From: Cloeon dipterum
Taxonomy: Eukaryota; Arthropoda; Insecta; Ephemeroptera; Baetidae
Length of the DNA stretch: 64,000 bases
Direction: 5' to 3'
Assembly: GCF_949628265.1 (NCBI RefSeq)
Contig: NC_088790.1
Coordinates: 18,852,545-18,916,544 of the forward strand
Shown here: positions 13,101 to 33,418 of the stretch, piece after piece
How positions within the stretch are numbered: position 1 is the first letter of the stretch
Layout: each line of letters starts with the position of its first letter
Notes under the pieces: model-generated
Seen by the model: only the letters and a program-made list of their open reading frames with translations
Databases searched by the model: none
Told to the model about the DNA's origin: nothing
Program-made: the position numbers and the translations under genes

Positions 13101-16100
13101 TTCAGCCCAAAATTAAGTAGAAAGCTTTTAGTAATATCCCTATCATATATATCAAGTCTAAATAAATAATTTTGAGATTAAATTTTGATCTAAGAGATAT
13201 TACGTTTATTGATTCAGGTACGGAGTGGCCGTTGACGACTGGGTGGACCTGATCGATGGCACAGACGTTCCCAACTCCAGGGAATTCCCACAGAATTTCA
13301 TCTCCGAGCGCTACATCCTACCTTGCGCCGGCAAAATCCACCTCACGTGGGACCTGCAGTACACGTCTTCGTCATTCTCTTCGTTTAACAACTGGGAAAT
13401 CGAGCGCTTGAGAGCCTTCTACGAAAAGACAAAAGCTTTTGTCTTCTACAGCGGCCTCAACACTGTCTTCAACATCCACATCGGCCGTATCGACTCAAGC
13501 GTGTGCGTCATCAAGTGTCCGAGCAACAGGAAAACTGTCTTCTACACGGCACCCCCGTCGGCTTACATTACTGGCTACAACCATTATAACTGCACTTATC
13601 ATTTCATGGTAAATACTTAAAAGACTTAAATCATTTACCATTTATGCGCCACATTGCAAAAATTTGCACCAACATAAAACATGAAAAAATACATAACACA
13701 TCACATTTGTAACAAATTAAAATGATTAAAATTAATTTTGATGCACAGAATTTGAACAATTTTAGACTAGATAGAAAAAAGTTTTGGACGAAAATAAAAT
13801 ATCTCGAGTTGACACTAGGCAAAAAATATTTGCTACTAATTTTACAAACATTTAAAAAAAATTACAAAGTAAATAATCCTTATTCCATTAATTTTGTACC
13901 AATTTTTGAACCACGAGATGCAAGATTTTGTGTATTTAAATTGAAGTATTTTACAAAATAAAATTGTAAACTAATAATTTTGCGGAAAAATGGTTTTCGC
14001 TTCAAATCAGCTATTAATTAAAACCCACCGAAATAAAAACTTTCATCAAATTCGAAAATTGAAACAAAAATCTAATTAATCATCTGTGATGTTTTTATTT
14101 AAAGGGAGTTGGCGCGAGCGTGGATATCGTGGTGCACAACAAACCAGACGGAAACAACAAAATAAGACTCGAGTCGACTCATGGTGTGTCCACGTGGGTC
14201 ATCAGGCACGATAGCAAGCCAGACGAGCAGTTGGTGCTGAACGAATGCAAAGATGACCGGCTGGTGCTAATCTTCAGCCTGGTCATCATCACTGTGCATG
14301 GGTTGGACAAAAACACGCTAATTTTCCAGCGCGGCTTGATTTCCTGCAGGTACGACCCCACGTGCAACCGCGAGTGGCCGACGGTGAGCACACAATGGGT
14401 GCACCTGCACAAAGGAGATCTGCAGAACAACCTCGAAATGCTCTGTACAAGGTAAAACGAGAGGGGTAGCTGCGATTGAGGGGATTTATTCAGTGACTTT
14501 ACGCAGGTTTGACGTTCCTCAAGTGACCATAACTGGGGTGCGCTGTGTCGAAAGCAGCTCTGGCAAGCAAATCGATGACATTTCTTTGTGCTACGACAGC
14601 AAATTCAAAACCCTTAACGGAGAAACTAAGGAAGGATGGCTTTTCTCCGGCCCTCCACAGCTTTTCGATCCTGAGGATGCTTTTAAAATGGAGTGCGTGG
14701 GCGCCGACCTTGCACCTTTTGCTAAAATCCAATCTAAGGTAAAAATGAAATTTGAATTTCTGGTAAAATACAAGTTACAAAATTTGAGCTAGCTGCCAAA
14801 AATGATAAAAAAAACTATTCATTTTTTAATTGTAATATTCGTGCTGTTAAAGAAACATGTTTCAACATAAAGAAAATAATTAATATATTTTTCCAATTTA
14901 AAAACCAATTAAAATTCTGTTTGCTCATAGTAAAATACCTCAGTTGTAAAATTCTTTATAGATTTTCTGTAATAATAAATCATTTCCATTCTCATCATTA
15001 TTCCAATTTCAGCCATCGGTATCATTCTTGGACATGGCTGCACTCTTCGGAGCAAAAAAACCTGCTCGTAAGACGTGGACAGTGACCGACTCGCACCTGA
15101 GCATGTATGGTGAATTCTCGGAGCCGCACCAAGAGGCGGTGTTCCGCTCCCTGAGTGGATTTGAAGTGTCGTGCAACGCTCTAGACGTCGTTTTGACTGA
15201 GCTGGAAGCCAAGTGGTTCCAGGGCGACATTTCCAAGGAACGACTGCAGCCACTAGGCGAGGAATTGCAGGCGCTAAAGCTCTTCCCCGAGCTGGAAAAA
15301 ATCATGACGGACACTTTAAGAATCGACTTTGGAGATCACTATGCTCATATTCTCAGACACAAGGCATGACTGGTTTTTCTAGAGACTAGAGATATTTTTT
15401 TGGGAAAAACATTACGCAAAAAAACTAAACTCATTTAATATGGTTAAAATGTTTGGTTTTTTTCACTGAACCATATTTATTTATTAACAATAAGACCCAC
15501 TAAGTTATACAAAATTCCTTTAAATATTAAATTTTAAAATAACATCATGTTTTATTCAAATTGTTCGTTTCCTGGTTTTAATTTAGATTTATGAGATTTA
15601 TTAACGTATCTCAGGGCTGCCCAGTATTTCTTGCGCCAAAGAAGTTGGAGGTTTTGGGCCTGGTAGCCGGCGTGTCACCACTGCTGATAGATGACACCGA
15701 AGGGATCGCCTACACCACCCCTCTGAGCCACGACTGGAGCAACCTGGAGCAGCAAAAAGTGAACACGACGCAGCTTTTCCAGGGAGTCGGCAAATTGAAG
15801 GCCATCGAAGACAGGTACGATTAGATTTCAGGATGTCAGTAGATTGATTTATATTTCTAAACCGTGACTGTCTGATGACATCATATTCTAATAAAAATTG
15901 TTTTTCAAAATAGAAAATAGTATGCTATCATCACAAAATCGACTTTAAATTATTTTCTTCTTGAGCTTCTTTAGACCAAAAAAAACTTGTCATTTAAAAG
16001 AGCTAGAAAATATGCAAATTTCAATGGGTTTGAAAAGATGTCATTTCGTATTATATAAAATTTTCAGCAAAATTCTGTAGGGTTCAAATTAAAATTAATA

Positions 16101-17322
16101 GAATCCGAAAACCACGCTAGAATAAAAATTTAAAAGACAATTTCATATCAAAAGAATGAAATTTCATCCTACTAATTTTCCTGAGTGCAGGTACGACCAC
16201 TTTAAGGTGCATAGCGAGGCCGACCTGATTTTCCACGTCACAGACGACTTGAGACTGCGGCTGGTGTCCGTTGACGACTGCAGCCGCGGCGTCGAGGAAC
16301 TGCAGACGCTGCTGGACAAAAAGCTTTTCGAGGCGTGCGACATTGTGTGCTACAACTCGGCGCCGCACAACGTTTCCTTCCTGTACCATCCACTGCTGCA
16401 GCGCGTGTTCAAACACCGCCGGCTGCGCAACAGCAAGTTCCTCGCGTGCCTGGGCCACAGGGAAAACGCGATATTCGTGTTTGATGCCAGCCAGAGGGCC
16501 GTCTTCAAGCTGACGGACAAGACGGAGGACGAGTCCGCCTTCTGTGTGTGCGCCGCCGCCTCCCGCCAGAACGACACTTTGCTCTTGGAGGGCGAAGAGC
16601 TTGAGTTTGAGCTGTACAAGCTCGAGGGCCTCCACTCGATGTACCATCAGCTGCAACAGGAGAGGTCGGTCCTGCAACTGCACATGGACGAGCACAAGGG
16701 CATCCGCTGCGTCTTTGAGGTACGCTGTAAAAAAAGGCCGTGTGTTTGATCTTTTTGGCCGATGGCTGGTAAATAAATCATGCAGCTGTTTTTTCATTGA
16801 AAATATCTAAAATCCTAAACAGCCTTGCTTAACCATAAATTTTGTAAAGTTACAAAATAATTGAGTTTGGGAAAAATAATTTTAATTAGTTATTCGTAAT
16901 TTATGCAATTGGTGCATGTCAAAAATATCACTCCGATTGAGGTTTAAGAATTATAACCTAGATGAAAATGTCTTGTAACGTTTTGTTAATGATAAATTCA
17001 CTTTCCCTGTGCAGCTACATAATCACAAAAATTTGGTATTAATAAAAATCAATTCTCTTAGGCGTCCTATCGTGACGAGTTTGCCAAAGAAATCTACGTA
17101 GACGTTAGCGGCGCCAGGGTGGAGAATTTGGACATGAGCGTTGACCGAAACACCGACGTCGTGGTCAATCACAACGATACTAAGCTCATCTTCTTGGCGG
17201 CGGCCGCCAACGACATCCGGCCGGTCGACATTCGAGTCTTCATCCGCAACTCTAAGATCTTCAACCGCTTCCCACTGACGATGTCCCAGGCGTGCAACTA
17301 TGTCGCGCCTTTCGCTATATAA
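10135..17322 (+). CDS. Large protein of unknown function (~1,119 residues)
   Basis: I do not recognise this protein. Ten well-supported exons follow each other in phase: 11330-11655, 12058-12433, 12638-12950, 13218-13608, 14105-14451, 14507-14738, 15013-15363, 15615-15814, 16191-16719 and 17062-17322. A first exon 10135-10168 (MAKSQKGLLGR, perfect GTGAGT donor) joins in frame to 11330; without it, translation starts at ATG 11341 and the protein has 1,104 residues. I see no signal peptide, transmembrane segment, obvious catalytic motif or low-complexity tract, so it is probably soluble and intracellular. Codon usage and GC of the exons are clearly coding and higher than the introns. Several beta-rich stretches share a loose pattern (alternating hydrophobics around 'VDIVVHNKPDG', 'AIFVFDASQRAVFKL', 'TDVVVNHNDTKLIFL'), so internal repeats are possible. 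The junction 15363/15615 uses a GC donor; if unspliced, a TGA stops the protein after one more codon (~790 residues). It lies 190 bp downstream of Aarsd1 and could share nothing but orientation with it. Confidence 0.85.
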
Positions 17323-17424
17323 TACAGTAGTTTAAAAAATATATGTCAGTTTGTATCATATAAAATTTTGGGATTTTGCTACGCGTGAGAAATAAAATAC
17401 TTCTCCTGTCAATTTTAAAGCCAA

Positions 17425-19208
17425 TTAATTTTTAATTCTCAACCCGGTGTTTACAGAAATGAATTTCAAATAGCTAGAAACTCTCGTGAAGACCTGAGGG
17501 TAGCCGATGCAAGAAGAAGGGTGGCTGAAAGACACGATGCCGATTTGGACGTTTGCTCCTGTCGAGTCCATGTACGTCAAAGGGCCGCCACTGTCCCCCT
17601 AAATTGATTTTATAGCTCATTATCACAAATGAAAAATCCGAAATAAATTCAGAGATATTATTTACGCTGCAAATTGCTTTCTCGTCAGATCCGCTTATGC
17701 AAAGCATGCTATTCGCGATTTCTCCGTACGTTTGTGCACATTCCGAGTTCGTAATGACCTCCCTGTCTGTTAAAACGTTCAACTCCTTGCTGATTCCGCT
17801 TGCTTCAATGCATTAACTTTGAAAAATTCTGCTGCAAAACAAAAAAGCTCTTCAATTTACTGTCAGATGTGAGTCCCCAACCTGCAATCGTCGCCTTAGT
17901 CCCAACGAACTTGTTAGTCACGTCTGAGTACGTAGGTAGCTTTACTGTGTTTATGTATTGTCCTATAAACACACGATATTTACTTCAATTCATTAAAAAT
18001 TCGGTAACCTTACCAATAGTAACTTTCTTGGGCAGTTTAATAATTGCTATGTCGTTTTCGAGCATAGCTTTACTGAAGCCCTTGTGCACTACCCTCCTCG
18101 TCGCCGTCATCACTACTCGTCCCGTCTCAGTTTTCGAGCCGTAGTTTTGCATTCCAATGTAGACGGTGAACTTCTTTACTCTAATTTAAATGTGTCGTAT
18201 AAATTTTCGTAGTTGCTTATTTATACAATGTAAAAATATTATTTTTATTTTTTATTGGCTACAAATGTCTCGACATCTTAACAATAAAATTCGCCCCAAA
18301 GTTGTTGAATGACTGTTTGATACAAAAATAATTTCATGCAAAGTGTGAAACAATTTATGTAAAATAGGCATTTATTTCCAAAATCACTTGCAATTGATTT
18401 GGTGAAATAAAAATATCAATTTATCAATTTTCTACGTAATTATTCCCCCGTCAGATTTAACTATATACACATTTTATATAACTTAGGAAATTGATTTTAA
18501 AATAGCTATTGTACTCCCTTAGACAGTTAACAAGGAATGGAATTCACTTCTTAGCACAATGGGCTGCAGTAAGGACAGCCCCTTGAGTGATCAACGATCC
18601 TCCGCAAAACGAGGCTGAATTGAGCACCAAGCCTACTATCCACGGCAGCTCTCCCCTAGAAGCCCTGTTACCGCCGATTATGTGGGCTCTGATTTTTACC
18701 ATCGACCTTCCAGCATTGTCTAAAAAGATTTTCTTTAGCTTGGAATCGATTCACCTAACAGGCTTGATATTTAAGCCTATGCCAGTTGCCCGTCAAGGCA
18801 ATTTACTTAGCGGAGGTGTTTTTCCCGCAATCTTGCCATCGCCTGTTGGTTTTGTTTTCTCGTCATACGCATCTTTTTCGGCCTGAGATGCGAACACCAG
18901 AGGCTTTGTGATTGGACGGGTGTTTCTGCCCTCTTGTGCTAAAGCCTATACATATACGGAGCATTAGTTAAACTGCATGATGAGAGTAAAAATTGACAAC
19001 TTTTTTTTAATGTCGACGCACTTAAAGAATCGATTAAAATATAATTTTAATGAATAAGTTAAACTGTTTTCGTCATCAAAAGTTTGCCATCAAAATTCGC
19101 TAGGAATCTAATGAACAAGATTTATACTCACCACAAAAAATATTTTAAGTAACGTACCTGTTGTGCAATGATAGCAAAGACAAACAGGGCTGCCGCGAAG
19201 GCATGCAT
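17425..19208 (-). CDS. Secreted S1A (chymotrypsin-fold) serine protease zymogen
   Basis: Seven exons on the minus strand (19158-19208, 18807-18945, 18548-18719, 18014-18180, 17861-17962, 17666-17802, 17425-17598) give 313 residues. The ATG at 19208 starts a signal peptide (MHAFAAALFVFAIIA). A ~60-residue propeptide without a clip-type cysteine pattern precedes 'IIGGNRASRGELPWIVGL'. The triad is complete: His in 'TAAHC', Asp in 'ENDIAI', Ser in 'GDSGGP' (near residue 258). Cysteines for the 42-58, 168-182 and 191-220 disulfides are present. Two oddities: the bond before IIGG follows 'KIRAH', so activation would be after His rather than Arg/Lys, and the position equivalent to residue 189 is Ala (in 'EKAICSGDSGG'). 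It is therefore not a trypsin; chymotrypsin- or elastase-like specificity is inferred. It sits head-to-head with the convertase at 20117. Confidence 0.93.
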
Positions 19209-20116
19209 AATGGAGAATTGTGTAAATATAATAGTGTGTTCAGAACGAGTCAATTTAGAGAAAACATCGGCAAAACTGCTCGGATTTGTTAAAACTTTGT
19301 GCTGCAAAGCGGATGCTCGTCACAACATGGCAGCGCTTGATCGCTCGCTCGCTCATTGTCAGTGGACAACATATTCGTGTCACTATTACAAGAGAGGCTC
19401 AGGTCGGAAACGCTCTCTACGTATAGAAACTATTGTCAGAGTCGAAATTTTGTGGCTGTGCGGGACAATTTTTTGTTTGCAAAGATTTTTGGGAAAGAAT
19501 TAAGGGTTCAAATGACGAAGATTCAAATGAAGTATTTTGTCGATGTAATCGTTCACAGCAGAAATCCGATCTGATTCGGAATCTGGTTCTGCACTCTAAT
19601 AGAGAACGCCAGCACCGCATGTGGCTGACGGGCGAAAACTGAATTCTTATTTTTGAAATCATCTTTCCGCTGTCAAACAATATTGCAAAATTACTATATA
19701 TAATTCAAATTGTTGGCTCACAACAAAAAGGGCAGGGCCATACGCTCCTAAACCACTACAGATTATTTTATCATAAAAATCCAAGTAAAAGAAAAATTAT
19801 TCAATTAACATTTATTGAATAAATGCAGAACAGTTTGACATTTTAAATTATTCGAATCATTTCGTTTAAGGGAAAAAGCTGAATATAAAATTGTAAATTT
19901 AATTTTACGCACTTTATACGTTTATAACGAAGAAGTGTTTCGTGTAGACTCCAATTAATTTCCGCTGGATATGGAGTAAAATTCTGGCTTCCGTCATCTG
20001 CGGCTTTTTCAGTATCGCACAACGTGTATACACACAGCTATTTTTTTGCGATAAGCGTTCATTTTTTATTTCCTTCTGAAGTGATATTTATCCGCGTTTG
20101 ATGTAGTCAAGAAAGC
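19209..20116. promoter_or_regulatory. Divergent intergenic region, protease / convertase
   Basis: About 0.9 kb between two head-to-head genes. It contains AT-rich sequence and a short GCTC repeat near 19340-19350; no convincing ORF, TATA/initiator pair or repeat element was seen. Confidence 0.35.
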
Positions 20117-23100
20117 ATGGTGGCGGAGGAAACCGCTTACCTTTTCTTTCTAGTCACTCAAACCCTCGTGGCTGTGGTTACTTGTGAGCTTCAATTGTTC
20201 ACAAACCACTATGTTGCCGAAGTGGAGGGCGGAGAACGGGAGGCGCGTGCACTGGCCCAACACTACGACTTAAGGCTGATGGAAACGGTGAGAAACGCCC
20301 GTGCCTGCCCTCCAAAAATGAGAGCCAAATATGGCTACAAGGAATTAAAATCCAACCAGAAAACAAATTATTTCTAGCTTTCATGGTATGGTTTCATGAC
20401 AAGTAGACTATTTTCGTAAGACTTTATGTTTTATAAATTGAAAAGTTTATTTGAGAAATTGTTGATTTTGTGTTAGCCATATTATATTATATTAGTTTTC
20501 AAACCAGATTTTAATTAAATATGATTTCATCCGAGATTTCTGACCAGCAGTAAAAAAACAGTAGCTAATAACATTTGAGAAATATTTCACAGACGTTGTT
20601 TCCGAATTTCTATCACTTTATGGACAACAGGCAGCCAAAAGTGAGGCACCAACCCTCATGGAGACTCACAAGAACAATTAAAGGACATCGAAAGGTGATA
20701 TTCAATATTTCCAAAATTAAGTCTTAAAATTGTTGTTAAACTACGTATTAATTTCAAGGTTAAGTATGTGGAGCAGCAAGTGCTGACTCCAAGACTACTA
20801 AGAGACTACAGGGTTCAAAAATACGGTTTCCAAATCAGTGCTGATTTCAACGACCCGTATTATGACAGATTGTGGTATCTGGTAAATTTTCCTGGAAAGA
20901 TGTTGAAAACTCTGTGAAAAACATTAATCAACAGCACGGCCGAGGCTTGCTTAAAGCAGGGAAGGGAGCCGCACAAAATATTAATGTGGAGCCTGTGTGG
21001 AATCGGCATATTACAGGCCGAGGAGTGGTTCTCTTTGTGCTTGACGACGGTCTGCAGTCGCAAAACAAGGATATTGCCTCAAACTACGTAAAATTGCTGT
21101 TTCAATTATATCGCTAAATCTTGTCTTTTAATCACAGGAGTCCATCAACGATTGGGACGTGAGCGACATCAATCACCCGCTTCCAACGGCGGCTCCAAAA
21201 AAATCTGAAGACTTCCACGGCACCTACTGTGCCGCGACTATAGCTGGAGTGGCAAACAATTCATTTTGCGGCGTCGGCGTTGCTTTCAATTCTAAAATTG
21301 GGGGTAAGTCATTTTCCTTTGACCACCACATTGAAATTCAAATTAGCATTTTTTGCTACACTATAAGACACTACATATTTTTTTAAATGTTTTTCAGTAA
21401 AAAAATATTTAGTTCCAAATATATGAAAAACGCCGTCATTTCCGTTTGATACGTGTTTTTTTGTTTTTAATTTCCAAAGGGATACGCGTGCTTGGCAAAA
21501 AGATATTGACGGATATGCAAGAATCGATGGCTCTGCGATTGTGGTTAAGCAACGGCGACGTCGCGAGTGCCTCCTGGGGCCCCAAGGACAACGGCAAAAC
21601 TGTCGAGGGCCCCAAGCGGCTAGCAGCAAAGGCGTTACACATTGCCATCACCGAGGTTAAAAGCACGCATAAACCCATAAATCGCCTCTTTAACTTAATC
21701 ATCCATGACTTTCAGGGTCGTGCTGGCAAGGGGGCAATTTTGGTGTGGGCTGCGGGCAACGGGGGAATATACGGCGATAATGCTAACATGGACGGTTACG
21801 CTTCAAGCATTTACACGATTACAATCGGAGCACTTTCCTATGATGGTGCTAAAGAGAAAACTTAACTTCTCATAGACATTTTATGATAATCTGCTTTATA
21901 TAGGCTCTTCTTGCTTATATTCTGAGCCCGGGGCGTCGGTCATGGCAAGCATTCCTGTTTCTGGATTCTCATTGGGAGCAATCGGAATTTCAGTGGTAAG
22001 AAAATGAAATAGTTTTGGTGGAGTTTTCAGCCAGCCGCGCTGTGTGTTTCGTGGTCAGCCGCTAGCTGCCGTGGATTTGGCTAAAATTCTGTCACTCTTC
22101 AAAACGTTGAAAAATATTAGTGTTGCAGAAAACAATAATTATTTTCGGCCCTTTAGTTTCAAATTTTAATTAATCTTCTTTGTGGTTCAGCAGAGCAACT
22201 CTGCCCCATACATTGCCATATCCAGACCAAAAATTTCATAAATCCAGCATAAAAATTCCCTCATATTTGCACTATTCAATCAAACTTTGTTTTAAAACTG
22301 TCCAGCTGTCAGCCGCCAACAAAATTACTCTGCAGCTACCAGGTCATATTTTTACTTTTCCAATGGAGACTTGAATCAACAAACTTTAAGCAATGCCTTC
22401 AAATTAAATTCTGTGTATTTCTCCTTAATAGGTCAAACATTTTTTCTGCACTGGACAATAGATTGGATTGACAAAACCAAAGATATCTTGGTCAAAGCAA
22501 ATAAAATATGAAAAAATAGCCGAGCAATTGAAGTCAACTCAGAATTTTGCTGCTAGATCTCTATTCGTCTATAGCCAACCCTGTTTTGTTAAAACTTTTT
22601 AGGTTGTGCCAAATCTTGACGGCACGTGCAGAGAAAATTTTCAAGGAACGTCGGCCGCGGCTCCCATCGCCGCGGGTGTAGTAGCCCTCATGCTCGAGGC
22701 GAAGTAAATATCCTACCCCAACTTATTATTCAAATAATTAACAAAACACTTGTCTCAGCCCTGAATTAACCTGGAGAGATGTGCAGCACTTGATTGTGTT
22801 GACGGCGAAAACATCTGGAAATAGAGACACAATCCTCAGAAACGGCGCTGGTTTAAGATACAGTTTGAAGCAAGGCTTCGGCTGTTTAGATGCAGACCTG
22901 ATTGTGCACGCCGCAGAGCACTGGAAAAATGTTCCACCGCAGAGAACAGAAATTTATGGAACGAATTTTGTTGAAAGGTCTGGCGAAATTTTGAATTAAA
23001 ATTAAACAGCCTCAAAATTATTAAATTATTTTAGAAGCATCCGTCTCCCCCATGGAAACACTACATTTTTTATCAGAGTACCAGAGTCGAAAATAGGAAG

Positions 23101-23422
23101 TCTAGAGCACGTTGTTTTGTATCTGACCATAGAGCACAACTACCGCGGAGCGCTGGAGATATTCCTCACGTCGCCGTCAGGTAAATATGAGGTCAATTCT
23201 CTCGGCTAGTGTAATGAGGCCGCGATGACTGCAGGCACCGTTTCGCAAGTGCTGACAAAACGCGCCTTTGATGACAGTAAAAAGGGATTCGCGAGCTGGC
23301 CCTTTATGAGTGTCCACTTTTGGAACGAGAAACCAGAGGGAGTGTGGACTGTGACGGTGGGCAACAGCGCACACAGCTCCGGCCAATTGACAAATGCCAA
23401 ACTGAGGTTATATGGACACTGA
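20117..23422 (+). CDS. Divergent proprotein convertase (furin/kexin-type subtilase)
   Basis: Eleven exons (20117-20287, 20593-20694, 20759-20881, 20935-21087, 21138-21303, 21480-21845 containing a removable 60-nt intron 21656-21715, 21904-21995, 22603-22703, 22759-22977, 23035-23180, 23235-23422) give 588 residues, or 608 if the short intron is kept. Order: signal peptide, prodomain with the family's 'VKYVEQQVL' element, catalytic S8B domain, P domain. Catalytic Asp is in 'LFVLDDGLQ' (~169), His in 'DFHGTYCA' (~210), oxyanion Asn in 'WAAGNGG', Ser in 'QGTSAAAP' (~388); 'SASWGPKDNGKTVEGP' is typical of the family. The P domain ends 'LTNAKLRLYGH', with no Cys-rich region, membrane segment or PC-type tail, so it is probably soluble or secreted. 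Departures: the usual prodomain multibasic site is only 'RLLR', the HGTRCAGE block reads HGTYCAAT, and the conserved RGD of the P domain reads RGA. Substrates are unknown. Confidence 0.93.
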
Positions 23423-24596
23423 CACAATACACATTTTATTTTCTAGATCTCTTGTTGTTACTCCTGTTTAAATATATACGTATTTGTTGAAAGTCACTGA
23501 ACTGTTATTCTCTTTGGGGATTTAATTTTAATTATCATGGCTATAAAATTTGAAGCTCATTAAGTTTTCTAGCGAGCCGGATTTGTTGGTTCTTCAAATC
23601 GTTTGTTTGATATTATGCTTTAGACCCTTTTTAAAAACAGGATTTAATATCAGGATTACTTTTGATTCCATTTTGTGGTAAAATTTTAGACATTTTCAAC
23701 TTAATGATGGATATATCCAAATAAACTAAAAGGAGTTCAATTTACGGAATATCCTGCATAATGATTAAATTATTCAAACGATATTATAGCAATCCTACCT
23801 ATTTTACGAGAATGTTTAAAATTATTTGTCTGATATAATTGTTAATTAAATAATTTAACTCAATTTAAGAGCAATCGAGTCTTTGTTTAACGTCTCAGAA
23901 AAAATTCAATTTTAACGAGTGCAGCTAACCCAACAGGTATTTAAGCCAGTAGAGGTGATTTCTAAAGTATTATTTAATTATTTAGATTTTTTAGTTTAAA
24001 TTCACCTCCTCATATTATATAATCTCATAAAAATTGAAATACCTTTTTAATGAATATAGTGCTTCCAATTTAATTTAAAAAAAATTATTGAAGCACAATT
24101 TGTATTACGCAGCGTTGTACTTTCGACAAAAATAAAGCGATTCAAAACTTCTCGTTGTTAAGTTTGGCGCATAGTTGAGACTGCCAGTGTTGGAAAGTGG
24201 GGCAGCCGGCAATCGATAGCAGTCCGACAGGAAAAGCCTGCACGCCCCAGCGGCGGCGCTCAGTCAAATTTCCGCGACGATAGTGGCGTCACCGTGGCAA
24301 CGCGAGGGCCGACTAGTTCGCACAGAGCCCAGCAGCTCGTTTGTGCAGTCGTAGAGGGTAACTAACCCCGTCCGGCCGACCCTGCAAAAGACCCTGCCGC
24401 TCGCGCCGCAGCTGAGCGCTTTTAACGCCTACTACATAGCCATGTCCGCTGCGAGTTCGACCCAGTGACGAGTCTTGAGACCGAGGGCTGTTGTGAAATT
24501 TTGGCGCAGAACCGATCGATCCCGGCTTAGGAAGTACTGGAACCTGGACAGCATCGTCGTCGGTGCCGGCAGCACAACCTTTTACCACCACACGCC
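23423..24596. other. Convertase 3' flank and SPoCk-A 5' region
   Basis: The left ~700 bp is very AT-rich 3' flanking sequence with an AATAAA near 23720. From about 24180 the GC content rises sharply up to the ATG at 24597, as expected for a promoter/5' UTR. No coding ORF was accepted here. Confidence 0.4.
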
Positions 24597-32110
<7,514 letters not shown>

Positions 32111-33418
32111 CAGTCGGAGGACGGCGCTGACGATAAATCCCATGTTGACTGAGATCAGCGTTTCGGGGTTGCCGAACCTCAAGTCAAGCTGAGATTTTAG
32201 CCCAAAATCACTCTCGCAATACTCCGCAATCTGTAATCTATCTGCTTTCAGAGAATTGCGAGAGACACAATGTTAATCTCTGTGTCACTAGCGTTTGGGC
32301 TGTAAATTTTAGGTTGAAATTAGGAGCACCCTGGGGATGTAAGTTGGATAAACACCGTTCAGATGCCGAGTAAGTAACAAATTGGACAGATACGCGAATG
32401 AGACAAGGTGAAACAACCATTTCCACTTGAGAATCAAAAGGCCGGCCGGCACGTTTACTTTGGCCGGAGCACAAATTGTAGCTGAGAGATGTGAATAATA
32501 TATGTACTAAAAAATACTTCTTTCAACTCGCAGCTCTTCATTTTTTATTTACTGAGCTGCGCTATTAATTTTTCTGGCATTTTGCCACTATCATGACTCT
32601 AATGCGGAGCACTTGTTAGACTTCTAAGAACTTCAGCTTTATCATAATCCTTTCATAAAAAATTGATGTTGGAACTTTTGAGCTTTTAGAACTATTGTGC
32701 CATTGGTTGTTGCTGAATCGTGTGGTTTTCGAATTGTTCGCCAGTATAATATTTGCTTGTTGCAATAATTGAAAGAAACTGTTACCCTACTCACGTTTGC
32801 GTGAAATTTTAATGCAAATATTGTCTGGTGTCCTGTCCACCCACAGTCTATAACGTAATCATATCCTAACCTAAAAATGCTCTTCTATCGGTTGCAATCG
32901 AATTTGCATGGAATTGTGATACACACTGGATTAAAATCGATTGTCATTGCTATGGAGAATTATTTTCAAAATCTCAACTATCACTTGCAAATGAGATTTC
33001 CAATCACCATCCCTCTGTTCTCCATTTACTTAGACTAGCGAAGCGAACCAAGTAGCCGACTTTGCATTTTGCAACTGTCCTTGCCGACATTCCACACAGA
33101 TGCTAATTTTATTATTGCGTGTCTCACTAAGCAGTTGTTGTTTAAATTTCGTTACTTACTTTTACTCGACGATGTCTCAGTACTCACAGTCGCTATTTAT
33201 GAAAATGTTGTGATGAAGTTTTAATTTAGCTTTAGTTCAAACGCGCGCGCACATTTTATTGTTTGTTGCGTTGGAATCAAGCTGATATTTTATTACTTAG
33301 AGAATTTTTAATTTTTGTTATATATGCAAGGTTTTCGGATGAAAAATGTGGTTGTTAGGTGCAACTCGAATAAACTCGCAGTGATTAAAATACCTAGAAA
33401 AACTGGATTTATTTGCAA
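32111..33418. other. Convergent 3' region between SPoCk and the P450
   Basis: 1.3 kb of AT-rich sequence between two convergent stop codons. Part must be the 3' UTRs. I see no ORF with coding character and no RNA gene. Confidence 0.5.

Noticed and set aside
16117-16797. 226-codon minus-strand ORF
   Set aside because: It is the antisense shadow of exon 16191-16719 of the unrecognised gene, which fits phase on both sides.
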